From Cetobacterium ceti (GTDB taxonomy: Bacteria; Fusobacteriota; Fusobacteriia; Fusobacteriales; Fusobacteriaceae): DNA of 64,000 bases. A program made the position numbers and the translations under genes. The stretch covers positions 1 through 64,000 of the forward strand of contig NZ_FUWX01000013.1 in assembly GCF_900167275.1 (NCBI RefSeq). Direction: 5' to 3'. The notes under the pieces were generated by a model. That model made no database searches and was not told the origin of the DNA. It was given only the letters and a program-made list of their open reading frames with translations. Each line of letters opens with the position of its first letter. Position 1 is the stretch's first letter. This document shows, piece after piece, positions 34,349 through 43,659 of this stretch.

Positions 34349-37300
34349 ATGAAATATTTTATTAGTAGCTTAATTTTATCTACACATTTACTTTATGGAG
34401 GAGATTTTATTGTTTTTGGAGACAGTCTGAGTGATACGGGAAATTTAGCTCGTTTTACTCATAACTCTGGAAAAATCTATGATGAAAACTTTGCCAACTA
34501 TTTGGGAGAAGATTTTCCATCCCCTACAGGTGGATCGAGAATTTTAGTTGATGAAGTTATTAACAAAAGACCAGGATTTATGAAAGGTCCTAACTTTGCT
34601 GTTGGGGGAGCAACTGCAAATGTGGATTTAGGAATGGGAAATGGTTTTTTTCAAGGTGGATTTATTAAGATGACAGGAGAAAAGGAAATTAATTATTTTC
34701 TAAATGATAAACCACAAAATTTACAGGATAAAAAATTTGTATATTGGTTTGGAGGTAATGATTTAAGACTTGCCTCAGAAAAAGTTCACGAATATTCCTC
34801 AAAGAACAATCCTATTATAAACAAAAGTATAAAAGATGTAAAAAGCCAAATAAAAACTTTAATAGATAAGGGAGCTAAATTTATTATTGTACCTAATAGT
34901 CCGGATATGGCTTATACACCTGCATTTTTTAAAAATTTTGCTACAACAGTAAAAATTAATGGAAATACTTTAATGGGAAAAAGACATTGGTATAAAAAAG
35001 GACTTCCATCTACTTTTTTAGATAATTTAGTAGATGAGCCTGTGGGTGTAAAGGAAACTGATGTTAATGAAGTAGTTAAAGAAAGTATTAGAAAAATTTT
35101 AATTGCCCAGGGAGAAACAGATATTGATAAACAAACAGAAATCTGGTTTAAACAATATAAAGCAGAAAGAGAATTAGTTACAGATTTAGTAAATTATTAT
35201 AATGATGGCGTAACTTCAGCTATAAATGATTTAAAAAGAGATGATCTTATTATAATAAGACCTGACACAAACAAGACTTTAAATGAGATTATAAAACACC
35301 CATCATATTATGGATTTACTAATATTACAGGAACCGCCGTAGTTCAGTATTCTGATGCAATTACTAATATTAAAAAATGGGGTTCTGGTACTGGTGATGA
35401 AAGAGCCGGTGCTTTCGAACCTGAAGATGGGAAAGGTGGCCTAGGTGGAATAGATAAACCTAATTTATGGGGAAAGGGTAAAAAATTTGCTTTTTCAGAT
35501 CCTGTTCATCCATCTCCTGAAATGCATAGAATGCTATCTGATTATATAATTACAATGATGGAAACAAAAGATGGAGTAGTAGAAGATACATCTGCTAACT
35601 ATAATTTTACTTTTGGTAAATATATCCCTTTTGGAGCTGTAAGGGAAAGTTTAGGTAAAACAAAAAATCTTGAAAATTATAGATTTAAAAGTGATGGGAC
35701 TGCTATTTATGCAACAAATAAAAATTCTGTAATTAATCTAAATAATTTCGATATTAATAGTTTAGGAAGAGTGACTTCTACAGTTCTTGCTGAAAATGGT
35801 GGAGTTATTAACTTAAACAATGGAACAGTTAAAGTTACTCGTGGAACATCATTAACTTATCCTTTTGCAGTTAGAGTAAATGGTAAAAATTCACAAATTA
35901 TATCTAATGATAACTTTATTTTAGCTGTAGGGAAAAATGCTGTGGGAGTTTCTGTTGGAAATAAAGGAGTATTCAGAAGTATAAATGATAAAATTTTAAC
36001 TCAAGGGGATGGATTACATATTTGGAATGGAACAGCATTTTTAAATGATGCAAATATTGTATCTCAAGATAATAGTGCTGTTTGGGTATTCTCAAATAAA
36101 AAAGAAGATAATTCTATGGTTAATTTTGTAGGATCAAAATTAGATGGAAAGAATACAGCAATAGATATCAGCCCTAATATAACAAAAACTCCTGTTAATG
36201 TAACAATCACTTTAAATAATTCTATTATTAATGGAAATATTAAAACTGCTGAAAAAAGTATATCTGATATAACATTAAGAAAAAGTAAATGGTCAATGAA
36301 GGGGAATTCTAATGTTACAAATTTAAAAACAAGAAACAGTGAAATTTTCTTTCCAACTGGTGATGAGATGCATACCTTAGAAATTAAAGGAGATTATTAT
36401 GGGGGTAATTCTATAATTCATATGCATGGAAATTTAGCCGGCGACAATTCTCCTACTGACAAGTTAGTTGTAAAAGGTCTTACTTCTGGAAGAACACTTA
36501 TAGATTATAAAAATCATAAAGGACTAGGAGATCATACAAAAGATGGGATTAAAATTATTGATTTATATGGTCAAGGAGCTGGGTGTGATTTTAAACTTAT
36601 AAAACCTATATATGTAGGCCCTTATGAGTATACTTTGATTAGTGGAATTAATAAAAAAACTGGATCTGAAGATTATTATTTAACTTCTAGTTTAGAAAAA
36701 GTTGGAAATGAATATTTTGTTCCTGCAATGTTAATGGCCGAAAGTAAAAATATTCAAAATTTAAAAGTTACCAAAGAACAAGAAAGGATTTATTTAATTA
36801 AACCTAAAGTTGTTGCAAAGGCTTTAGGAAGTTATGGAACTATTGTAAATTCTTTAACTAATATTTCTCATTTTAATAGAAATAATCAGATTAATTTTAC
36901 TTTAGATAATAGTAATTATAAATTAAAAGATAATTTTTATGAAATAAAAGCTTCTGGTACAAATAATAGACTTGAATATCCTCTTTGGGAAAAAGGGGGA
37001 TTATATTTTACTGTAAATACAGGTAAATATAAATTAAAAGATAAAAAGAGAATTCATTATAAAAAAAATCCTAATATAGGAAATATTAAATATTCTGAAT
37101 ATGGAATTGGAATATATCAAGGCCAAAATTTAAATAAAAATATATCCTTAGATCATATTTTAGGTATTAAAACTATTAAAAATAAATATAATGGAATAGA
37201 TTATTTAAATGAAACAAATAAAGGATATTCTGTAGTAGGCTCTGAATTAATTGAATATAAAATAAAAGTAAATAAAAATATTAATATTATTCCTCAATTT

Positions 37301-37618
37301 ACTTTAGATGGAGTCTATCAAGAATTAGCTGCAAATAAAAATGGAGTATTAAGATATAATATTGGAAATAAATTAGAGTATAATTATAATAAATTCCAAA
37401 TAAATGGTCTTTTTAAATATTATGAAAATTTAAAATCTCCAAAAGATATTAATGTAGATGGAATTAATTTTGATTCTAACTTTAATAAAAAAGGAATTTC
37501 TTACTCTTTAGGTGGAACATATTCTATTAAAAATAATTATAAATTAATTTTAGATATTATAAAATCTGAAAAAATTAGTAGTACTTCTTATAAATTAGGT
37601 TTAGAATATAAATTTTAA
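34349..37618 (+). CDS. GDSL-esterase autotransporter (type Va secretion)
   Basis: This 1089-residue outer-membrane protein has a short signal peptide (residues 1-17). The GDSL hydrolase follows: block I FGDSLSDTGN with nucleophile Ser26, block II GGATANVD, block III WFGGNDLR, and the Asp-His pair in SDPVHPSPEMH near residues 384-387. Residues about 420-790 are rich in short Asn/Gly/Val repeats like a beta-helix stalk. The last 280 residues alternate as beta-strands and end in GLEYKF, a translocator barrel. EstA-type lipases usually pass from hydrolase straight to barrel, so the stalk is extra. It probably acts as a surface lipase or esterase on host or bacterial lipids. Confidence 0.88.
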   Translation: MKYFISSLILSTHLLYGGDFIVFGDSLSDTGNLARFTHNSGKIYDENFANYLGEDFPSPTGGSRILVDEVINKRPGFMKGPNFAVGGATANVDLGMGNGFFQGGFIKMTGEKEINYFLNDKPQNLQDKKFVYWFGGNDLRLASEKVHEYSSKNNPIINKSIKDVKSQIKTLIDKGAKFIIVPNSPDMAYTPAFFKNFATTVKINGNTLMGKRHWYKKGLPSTFLDNLVDEPVGVKETDVNEVVKESIRKILIAQGETDIDKQTEIWFKQYKAERELVTDLVNYYNDGVTSAINDLKRDDLIIIRPDTNKTLNEIIKHPSYYGFTNITGTAVVQYSDAITNIKKWGSGTGDERAGAFEPEDGKGGLGGIDKPNLWGKGKKFAFSDPVHPSPEMHRMLSDYIITMMETKDGVVEDTSANYNFTFGKYIPFGAVRESLGKTKNLENYRFKSDGTAIYATNKNSVINLNNFDINSLGRVTSTVLAENGGVINLNNGTVKVTRGTSLTYPFAVRVNGKNSQIISNDNFILAVGKNAVGVSVGNKGVFRSINDKILTQGDGLHIWNGTAFLNDANIVSQDNSAVWVFSNKKEDNSMVNFVGSKLDGKNTAIDISPNITKTPVNVTITLNNSIINGNIKTAEKSISDITLRKSKWSMKGNSNVTNLKTRNSEIFFPTGDEMHTLEIKGDYYGGNSIIHMHGNLAGDNSPTDKLVVKGLTSGRTLIDYKNHKGLGDHTKDGIKIIDLYGQGAGCDFKLIKPIYVGPYEYTLISGINKKTGSEDYYLTSSLEKVGNEYFVPAMLMAESKNIQNLKVTKEQERIYLIKPKVVAKALGSYGTIVNSLTNISHFNRNNQINFTLDNSNYKLKDNFYEIKASGTNNRLEYPLWEKGGLYFTVNTGKYKLKDKKRIHYKKNPNIGNIKYSEYGIGIYQGQNLNKNISLDHILGIKTIKNKYNGIDYLNETNKGYSVVGSELIEYKIKVNKNINIIPQFTLDGVYQELAANKNGVLRYNIGNKLEYNYNKFQINGLFKYYENLKSPKDINVDGINFDSNFNKKGISYSLGGTYSIKNNYKLILDIIKSEKISSTSYKLGLEYKF

Positions 37619-37650
37619 TAAAAAGAGCTAGGTCAAAAAATGACCTAGCT
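37615..37650 (-). terminator. Intrinsic terminator of the Crp/Fnr gene
   Basis: AGCTAGGTCA (37626-37635) pairs with TGACCTAGCT (37641-37650). On the minus strand CTTTTTATT follows. It could also help end the autotransporter transcript, although the plus side lacks a T-run. Confidence 0.8.
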
Positions 37651-38310
37651 TATAAAATAATCTTCATTTAAGATTTTATATTTATATCTATCTATTTTTT
37701 CTAAAATTCCATCCTTAACATAGTTTCCAAGGGCTCTAGATAAAGAAGGTCTTGTTACTTGGAATTGTTCAGCCAATTCTTTAATTGAAACTTTTAAAGT
37801 AATAAAACTACCTTTCATATTTTCTTTAATATAAGAATTTAATTTTTCTTCAATAGTTTTATTATTAAAATTATCCCAAACTTTTTTTGAAAGAAATTGA
37901 GCCTTATTAGATATGGAATTCAAAAAATTATTTAATATAGTTAAATTATTTTGAAATAATTTAACTAAAGGTTTTTTATCGATTTTTAATATAATTACAT
38001 TATTTTTAGCAATAATATCCACTGGGAAAAATTTTTTATTTCCAAAAATAAAAGCTGAAGCTAAAATATCTCCTTTATTTAAAATTTCAACGGGAGTTAC
38101 TTCACCTGAACTTTTTAACATTTCTGTTTTAACAGTTCCTTGAATAATAATATAAACACCATCTATTTCATCTCCCCGAAATTTAATAATATCAGTAGAT
38201 TTATACTCTTCAAGAAAATATCCATATTGATCTAAAATTTCTCTTATTTCTTCATTTTTAATATTTTCAAATAAAAAAGTATTCTTTAAAACAGCTATTA
38301 TTTCTTTCAT
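37645..38310 (-). CDS. Crp/Fnr-family transcriptional regulator
   Basis: The 221-residue protein has an N-terminal cyclic-nucleotide-type beta-roll (EYKSTDIIKFRGDEIDGVYIIIQG), a dimer helix and a C-terminal winged helix (SIKELAEQFQVTRPSLSRALGNYVKDGIL). There is no N-terminal cysteine cluster, so it is not an Fe-S FNR. The roll lacks a clear cAMP phosphate-binding RE-SALA motif, so the ligand is open. The ATG at 38310 has GGAG six bases upstream; the TTG at 38316 is next to it and was rejected. It follows the MFS gene by 22 bases and is probably co-transcribed, which suggests it controls that transporter. Confidence 0.87.
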   Translation of the reverse strand: MKEIIAVLKNTFLFENIKNEEIREILDQYGYFLEEYKSTDIIKFRGDEIDGVYIIIQGTVKTEMLKSSGEVTPVEILNKGDILASAFIFGNKKFFPVDIIAKNNVIILKIDKKPLVKLFQNNLTILNNFLNSISNKAQFLSKKVWDNFNNKTIEEKLNSYIKENMKGSFITLKVSIKELAEQFQVTRPSLSRALGNYVKDGILEKIDRYKYKILNEDYFIS

Positions 38311-38332
38311 AATCAACTCCTAGATTTTTCTT

Positions 38333-39676
38333 CTATTCTACCACTGCTGATTCAAGAATGGAAGTTTCTTCTTTTTTTGGAGGTCTATTGTATTTTTTTG
38401 TATATACTACTAATAATAAAATAGAAGCAATTATATAGATAGTTCCAGTAATATAATATGCTTTTCCATATCCATTTGGTAAATTAAATATAAACTCTTT
38501 TCCTATTAGTCCTGCAATAACTTGTCCTAATCCTTGAACAATATATATTACAGAATTATATGCAGGACGAGCTTCTTTAGTTACAAATTCCATTGGTAAG
38601 GCCTGTTGAACTGGTTGGGCAGCATTCATAAATCCAGATCTTAAAAATAATCCAAGTCCTACAGCTATAACCATGTGAGAACCAAAAAGAGCTCCATTTG
38701 CTATTATAAGCATGAAAGGAACAGAAACCAAAGCTAATCCACCTAAAGTCATAACTCTTCCTATATGTTTTACAATCCATGGAGATATCATAATGAAAAC
38801 AACCATAGATAAATATTGATATGAAATTAAAGCTGAAGTTGTTGCTCTATCTATTCCCATTCTACTTAAAAATACTGAGAAATATGGTGTAATTAAAGAA
38901 GCACCTAATCTAATTAAAAACGCAAAAACAACAAACATTACAATATACTTATTAAGAAAAGCTTTCCAATCTTTTTTTTCATTTATATTAGTTGCTTTTT
39001 TAACTCTTCTATAATCTTCAGGAATCTCTTTAATAAATAAAATAGGAATTAAACATAAAATTGCAACAAAAGCATATGTTAGAAGAGCATCTCTATGAGC
39101 TCCCATATATGCTTGTAACTCTATTGGACTGAAAGTTTTTATTTTTTCAGTTAAAAGTTTACCTTGGCCATAAGAAAGACCTAATCTTTTAGCAAATCTA
39201 TAAGTAATCATAAATCCACCAGACCAAGTTCCTACAATCATACCTGCTATATTTGTCCATAGTGTTGTAGAAAATATTTTTTCTCTATTTTCTTCTGTTG
39301 TATAGCAAGTTAAATATGGAGAAAGTATTGCATCAAACATGCAGACTCCAATCATTACAATAGAAGCAGATATTGCTATTATAGCAACAGATCTTATTTT
39401 AGTAATTAAAACCATTCCTATAATAAAAGCTATTGGGGAACATGCTAAAACTTTTTTATATCCAAATTTTGGAATAATTAAAAGCATAATAGCCCCTCCA
39501 TAAAATCCTACTCCCATAATAATCGACATACTTGCTGCAATTCCTTTAGTTGCAGTAGAGCTATCTAAAAATGTTACCATCGTATCAAGAACAACTCCAC
39601 TTAAAACCCCCATTACAATATAAGCAAAAATAAACATCCAACTATTAAATTTTGCTCTTTTTTCTAAATCCATCAT
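38333..39676 (-). CDS. MFS transporter
   Basis: The 447-residue carrier has about 12 membrane helices and a cytoplasmic loop in the middle with charged residues (EIPEDYRRVKKATNINEKKD). GVGFYGGAIMLLIIPKFGYKKVL is the A-motif region after helix 2. An insertion between helices 5 and 6 (residues about 170-205) is longer than usual. No substrate family was recognised. A double ATG at 39676/39673 follows GGAGGA, so the longer frame to 39712 was not used. It is the first gene of a unit with the Crp/Fnr regulator. Confidence 0.8.
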   Translation of the reverse strand: MMDLEKRAKFNSWMFIFAYIVMGVLSGVVLDTMVTFLDSSTATKGIAASMSIIMGVGFYGGAIMLLIIPKFGYKKVLACSPIAFIIGMVLITKIRSVAIIAISASIVMIGVCMFDAILSPYLTCYTTEENREKIFSTTLWTNIAGMIVGTWSGGFMITYRFAKRLGLSYGQGKLLTEKIKTFSPIELQAYMGAHRDALLTYAFVAILCLIPILFIKEIPEDYRRVKKATNINEKKDWKAFLNKYIVMFVVFAFLIRLGASLITPYFSVFLSRMGIDRATTSALISYQYLSMVVFIMISPWIVKHIGRVMTLGGLALVSVPFMLIIANGALFGSHMVIAVGLGLFLRSGFMNAAQPVQQALPMEFVTKEARPAYNSVIYIVQGLGQVIAGLIGKEFIFNLPNGYGKAYYITGTIYIIASILLLVVYTKKYNRPPKKEETSILESAVVE

Positions 39677-39834
39677 TTCAACTTCCTCCGATTTTGTTTT
39701 TAAAAATAGCACTTTAACGATTAAAAATACATAATTTTAATACAGAATGTATTTTAATATTATTTTACTGAATAAAAACAGTCAGTGGCAACTAAATTTG
39801 ATATAATATTATAAAATTTTAAAGGAGGGCTATT

Positions 39835-40935
39835 TTGGAAATTAATTTACTTTTTTATTTACTTACTTTTATAGGAGGATTTTTATCTTTTTTTTCTCCT
39901 TGTGTTATTCCTTTGCTTCCAATTTATTTTAGTTATTTAGCTGGAAATGGAAATATTTTATATAATCGTAAGAAAGTTTTTTTTAATACGTTAGCTTTTA
40001 CTATAGGAATATCTTTAGCTTTTTTTATTCTAGGAATTTCATTTACAGCAATGGGAGACTTTTTATTTAAAAATAAAATTTTATTTAGTAAAATAGGCGG
40101 AATTATTATAATATCTTTAGGATTATTTCAACTGGATTTATTTAAATTTAAATTTAAATTTTTACAACGAGATTATCGAATTAATTATAATAAAAAAGAA
40201 ATAAATATTTTTATAGCATTTTTAACGGGATTTACTTTTAGCTTTGCTTGGACTCCTTGTATAGGCCCAGCATTATCTTCTATTTTAATTTTAACAAGTA
40301 CAACTGAAAATAAAATATTAGGTAATTTTTTGATTTTTTTATATTCAATAGGTTTTATTATTCCATTTTTGTTAATAGGAATATTTACTACCACAATATT
40401 AAATTTTATAAAAGATAGACAAAAATTTTTGAAATATACAGTTAAAATAGGTGGGATTATTTTAATTCTTTTAGGAATGTTAACTTTTTTAGGTTATGGA
40501 AATGAAAATTCTTCAAAAAGTTTTAATAAAACTTCCAATTTATTAATAGAACCTTATCAGGGTAAAATTATTTTTTTAAATTTCTGGGCAACGTGGTGTC
40601 CTCCGTGTAGAGAAGAACTTCCTGCTATTGAAGAATTATATAAAGAATATGGATCAAATAAAAAAAATGTAATTATTTTAGGAGTTACTAATCCTAAAAC
40701 AGAAGAAAATCCATATGGAGAAGACGTTTCTATTGAAGAAATAAAAAACTTTTTAAATAAACATAATCTAACATTTCCTATTTTTTACGATAAAACAGGA
40801 GAGTATTTTTTCAAATATCAAATAAGAGCTTATCCAACAACAATAATAATTGGAAAAGATGGAAAAATTAAAAACATAGTTCAAGGGGCTCTTGAAAAGG
40901 GAGAAATGATAGAATTAATTAATAATAATTTATAA
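39835..40935 (+). CDS. CcdA-type electron-transfer membrane protein fused to a TlpA-like thioredoxin
   Basis: The 366-residue protein combines two functions. Residues 1-222 are a six-helix CcdA/DsbD-beta domain with Cys23 in SPCVIP and Cys142 in TPCIGP, the pair that carries electrons across the membrane. Residues 235-366 are an extracytoplasmic thioredoxin fold with WCPPC (Cys255 and Cys258) and the cis-Pro in AYPTT. The fusion should pass electrons from cytoplasmic thioredoxin to the periplasm directly, for example to methionine sulfoxide reductase or haem-protein maturation. The start is TTG with GGAGGG upstream. A TGATATAAT extended -10 lies at 39799-39807. Confidence 0.92.
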   Translation: MEINLLFYLLTFIGGFLSFFSPCVIPLLPIYFSYLAGNGNILYNRKKVFFNTLAFTIGISLAFFILGISFTAMGDFLFKNKILFSKIGGIIIISLGLFQLDLFKFKFKFLQRDYRINYNKKEINIFIAFLTGFTFSFAWTPCIGPALSSILILTSTTENKILGNFLIFLYSIGFIIPFLLIGIFTTTILNFIKDRQKFLKYTVKIGGIILILLGMLTFLGYGNENSSKSFNKTSNLLIEPYQGKIIFLNFWATWCPPCREELPAIEELYKEYGSNKKNVIILGVTNPKTEENPYGEDVSIEEIKNFLNKHNLTFPIFYDKTGEYFFKYQIRAYPTTIIIGKDGKIKNIVQGALEKGEMIELINNNL

Positions 40936-40940
40936 AATAG

Positions 40941-40979
40941 AAAAACCTCCTTTATCAAAAATCTAAAGGAGGTTTTTTT
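40941..40979. terminator. Bidirectional terminator
   Basis: AAAAACCTCCTTTA (40941-40954) pairs with TAAAGGAGGTTTTT (40964-40977), flanked by A-run and T-run, between the convergent CcdA-TlpA and nitroreductase genes. Confidence 0.93.
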
Positions 40980-40987
40980 ATTGAATA

Positions 40988-41623
40988 TTAGATAAATGTT
41001 ACAACATCATCTAAAGATTTTCTAGGTGGTTGAGCAGGGGTATTATCTTCTGGTACTCCTAAAGCAATCATTGCTAAAAGAGAATATCCATCTTTATCTA
41101 AATTAATTATTTTTTCAATTTCTTTTTTAGCATGATTAGGACCTGTCATATAACAAGTTCCATATCCTAAAGCTGAGGCTGCAAGAAGAAAGTTTTCTAC
41201 TGCTGCGCCTATACTTTGTATTCCTGGCATAGAATCATTTAATTCAGTAATTATTTCTTCATCTACATTATTTTCTCTTAAAATCTTTTCTTCAATTGTT
41301 TTATAAGGGCCACCATAAACAATTACTGTTGTACTTGCATCTTTAAAATTTAAATAATAACGCATTAATTTTAAAAAATGTTCTTTATCTTTTTCATTTT
41401 TTGCCATTTCAGCAATTTTTTCATGACTAGTTTTTACTACAGACACTATTTCATTTATAATATTTTTATCTTGAACTACAACGAAATACCAATTTTGACA
41501 ATGATGAGCAGATGGAGCATGAATTGCTGCATCTAACATTTTCATAATATCTTCTTTAGGAACCTCTTGATCTTTAAATTTTCTTATACTTTTTCTTTTG
41601 TAAATAAAATCTAATTTATTCAT
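40988..41623 (-). CDS. Nitroreductase-family FMN protein
   Basis: The 211-residue NAD(P)H-dependent flavoprotein has the family start RKSIRKFKDQEVPKEDI and the FMN contact APSAHHCQNWYFVVV near residue 36. Late blocks are SIGAAVENFLLAASALGYGTCYM and LGVPEDNTPAQPPRK. These enzymes reduce nitro-aromatics or quinones; the natural substrate is unknown. It is 16 bases downstream of the Cys-rich protein gene on the minus strand, so the two probably form an operon. Confidence 0.9.
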   Translation of the reverse strand: MNKLDFIYKRKSIRKFKDQEVPKEDIMKMLDAAIHAPSAHHCQNWYFVVVQDKNIINEIVSVVKTSHEKIAEMAKNEKDKEHFLKLMRYYLNFKDASTTVIVYGGPYKTIEEKILRENNVDEEIITELNDSMPGIQSIGAAVENFLLAASALGYGTCYMTGPNHAKKEIEKIINLDKDGYSLLAMIALGVPEDNTPAQPPRKSLDDVVTFI

Positions 41624-41639
41624 TTTAAAATATCCTCCT

Positions 41640-42449
41640 TTAAATTTTTTTATTATATTGAATATTTATGCTTTCTTCTTTTAATAAGTTAAGAGAAGAT
41701 TTTATATCTTTAACAAAAATTTCTCCAAAAATATATTTTAAAATTGGATAATAAGAATCTATAAAAGGTTTATAATCTTCTTCTTTAAATCCAATCGGAT
41801 TTTCCCTTCTAAAATAAGGAGATTTAGACATTTTTATATCCATACAAGGAAATTTTGAATCATTCATTGATAAATAATCATTCTGGCTATTCGGAACAAA
41901 AATATACAATTCTTCATTTTCATTTATTAAAATTTCCAAAGGATAGATAGAACACCATAATGGTTTAGTATCTATAACTTCTTCTATAGAAAATCCTTGA
42001 TCTATACAAATTTTATGTATAGCACATAAATGTCTATCAATATGTACACAAGAACAAGTACAACGATTAAAAACTGTATCTATAAATTTATTCGGTATTA
42101 ACATAGGATCATTTTCAATAGATTGAATAATTTCTTTTTCTGTCATTCCTTCTTCTTTTAAAATAGAAACAGCTTTAGTTAAATTATTATATTCTTTTAA
42201 ATTCTTTTTTATAAGATCTCTAGATTTTTTATTAAATTCATAGGGAAATTGCACACAGCAATTTGTTAAACAATTAAAACAATCAAAGTTACTAAGTAAT
42301 AAAAAACTTTTAATATCTACAACTGCCTTATAAGTTTTGTTATATATATGAACTTCTGTATTAATTGTATTTACTTTATTAAAATATTTATTTACTTGAC
42401 TTTCTAATTTAGGAGAGACTTGAAATTCTCTATGCATAAAATATTTCAT
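41640..42449 (-). CDS. Cysteine-rich metal-binding protein (YkgJ/DUF3109-like)
   Basis: The 269-residue protein contains two cysteine clusters: CFNCLTNCC at residues 57-65, and CTCSCVHIDRHLCAIHKIC at 130-148, then Cys166 in LWCSIYPLE. The CxxC-x3-CC opening and the WCSIYPLE tail recall the putative zinc/iron-chelating YkgJ and DUF3109 families, but exact membership was not confirmed. It precedes the nitroreductase by 16 bases on the minus strand. The nearest GGAGG is 13 bases before the ATG, rather far, so the start is less certain than the frame. Confidence 0.65.
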   Translation of the reverse strand: MKYFMHREFQVSPKLESQVNKYFNKVNTINTEVHIYNKTYKAVVDIKSFLLLSNFDCFNCLTNCCVQFPYEFNKKSRDLIKKNLKEYNNLTKAVSILKEEGMTEKEIIQSIENDPMLIPNKFIDTVFNRCTCSCVHIDRHLCAIHKICIDQGFSIEEVIDTKPLWCSIYPLEILINENEELYIFVPNSQNDYLSMNDSKFPCMDIKMSKSPYFRRENPIGFKEEDYKPFIDSYYPILKYIFGEIFVKDIKSSLNLLKEESINIQYNKKI

Positions 42450-42570
42450 TAGTTTTTAGTTGCCTCCATTTATAATATAAAATATACTTTCTATATTATA
42501 CGTGATAATCTAATAATATACAAGTCACATGAATTTTAGTAAAACTATTAAATAAAATTAGTAAAAATTC

Positions 42571-42599
42571 TTGATAAATAATTTTAATTGTGCTAATAT
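42571..42599 (+). promoter_or_regulatory. Promoter of the TrxR-like flavoprotein
   Basis: TTGATA (42571-42576), 17 bp, TAATAT (42594-42599) with TG one base before the -10, about 50 bases upstream of the start. Confidence 0.65.
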
Positions 42600-42650
42600 T
42601 TAAATATAAGATTTGAATGACAATTCAAAAAAAGAAAGGAAGTCTTTTTT

Positions 42651-43568
42651 ATGATGAAAAATTTTGATATTATTATTATCGGTGGTGGACCTGCTGGAGC
42701 TAGTGCTGCAATATATGCTGCAAGTAGAGGTGTGAATGTTGCTATTTTTGAAAAGGATGAAATCGGAGGAACTGTAGGTAAAGTTTCATCTGTTACTCAC
42801 TATTTATCAGTTGATAATAATGAAAGCGGTATTTCATTCAGCGAAAAATTAAAAGAACAATTAAAAAAATATAAAGTTAATATAATAAAAGAAGAAGTAA
42901 AAGAAGTTGTTTTAGAAGGTAATTGTAAAAAAATTATCACAACAAATGGAGAATATGTATCTAAAGCTATAATTTTAGCTAATGGAAGTACTCCTAGACA
43001 TTTAAATATTCCTGGAGAAAAAGAATATCTTGGAAAAGGACTTTGTAAAAATGCTGGAAAAGAAGGTCCGCAATATTTATCTAAAGATATCTTTATAGTT
43101 GGTGGAGCAGATGGAGCTATAAAAGAAGCTATCTATTTATCTCAATTTGCTAAAAGATTAATTATAATTCACTTTGAAGATGAATTGCATACTATTGCAG
43201 AATTCAAAGATAAACTTGCAACTTTAAAAAATGTCAATTTAGAATTACATTCTAGACTAACTAAAATAGAAGGAAATAATAGTATTATTACATCTATTGA
43301 AATAACAGATGAAAAAACTAAAGAAAAAAGAACCATATCAAGTGAAGGGTGCGGAATATTTATTTATGCAGGTGCTACTCCAAATACTGAACTATATAAA
43401 AACTTAAATTTAGATAATGGTTATATTATGACTGATAAAAAAATGGGAACTAATATTCCTGGTGTATATGCTGCTGGAGATATTTGTGTAAAAGATATTC
43501 GTCAAGTTGCTACGGCTGTTTCTGATGGAACTATTGCTGGAATTAATGCCGTAAATTATATAAAATAA
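42651..43568 (+). CDS. Thioredoxin-reductase-like flavoprotein lacking the redox CxxC
   Basis: The 305-residue protein has the FAD site IIIGGGPAGASAAIYAASRG (residues 8-27), the NAD(P) site IVGGADGAIKEA (149-160) and the C-terminal FAD motif GVYAAGDICVKDIRQVATAVSDG. In thioredoxin reductase a CAxC lies just before the NAD(P) loop. Here that place reads GLCKNAGKEGPQYL, with only Cys132. It therefore cannot form the usual disulfide. Likely roles are a ferredoxin/flavodoxin reductase or a dehydrogenase for another partner; this is inference. A good promoter precedes it and a terminator follows, so it is monocistronic. Confidence 0.85.
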   Translation: MMKNFDIIIIGGGPAGASAAIYAASRGVNVAIFEKDEIGGTVGKVSSVTHYLSVDNNESGISFSEKLKEQLKKYKVNIIKEEVKEVVLEGNCKKIITTNGEYVSKAIILANGSTPRHLNIPGEKEYLGKGLCKNAGKEGPQYLSKDIFIVGGADGAIKEAIYLSQFAKRLIIIHFEDELHTIAEFKDKLATLKNVNLELHSRLTKIEGNNSIITSIEITDEKTKEKRTISSEGCGIFIYAGATPNTELYKNLNLDNGYIMTDKKMGTNIPGVYAAGDICVKDIRQVATAVSDGTIAGINAVNYIK

Positions 43569-43580
43569 TACAAAAATATT

Positions 43581-43612
43581 AAAAGAAGGTGTAAAATCCT
43601 TCTTTTTTTTTT
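43581..43612 (+). terminator. Intrinsic terminator
   Basis: AAAAGAAGG (43581-43589) pairs with CCTTCTTTT (43598-43606), followed by more T. Confidence 0.88.
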
Positions 43613-43659
43613 GAAAAACAGATATACTTAATAGTAATAAGATTTTTTTAGGAGGACTC

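Noticed and set aside
38577-38780. Second frame inside the MFS gene
   Set aside because: It is a +1 shadow of the transporter, with no ribosome binding site.
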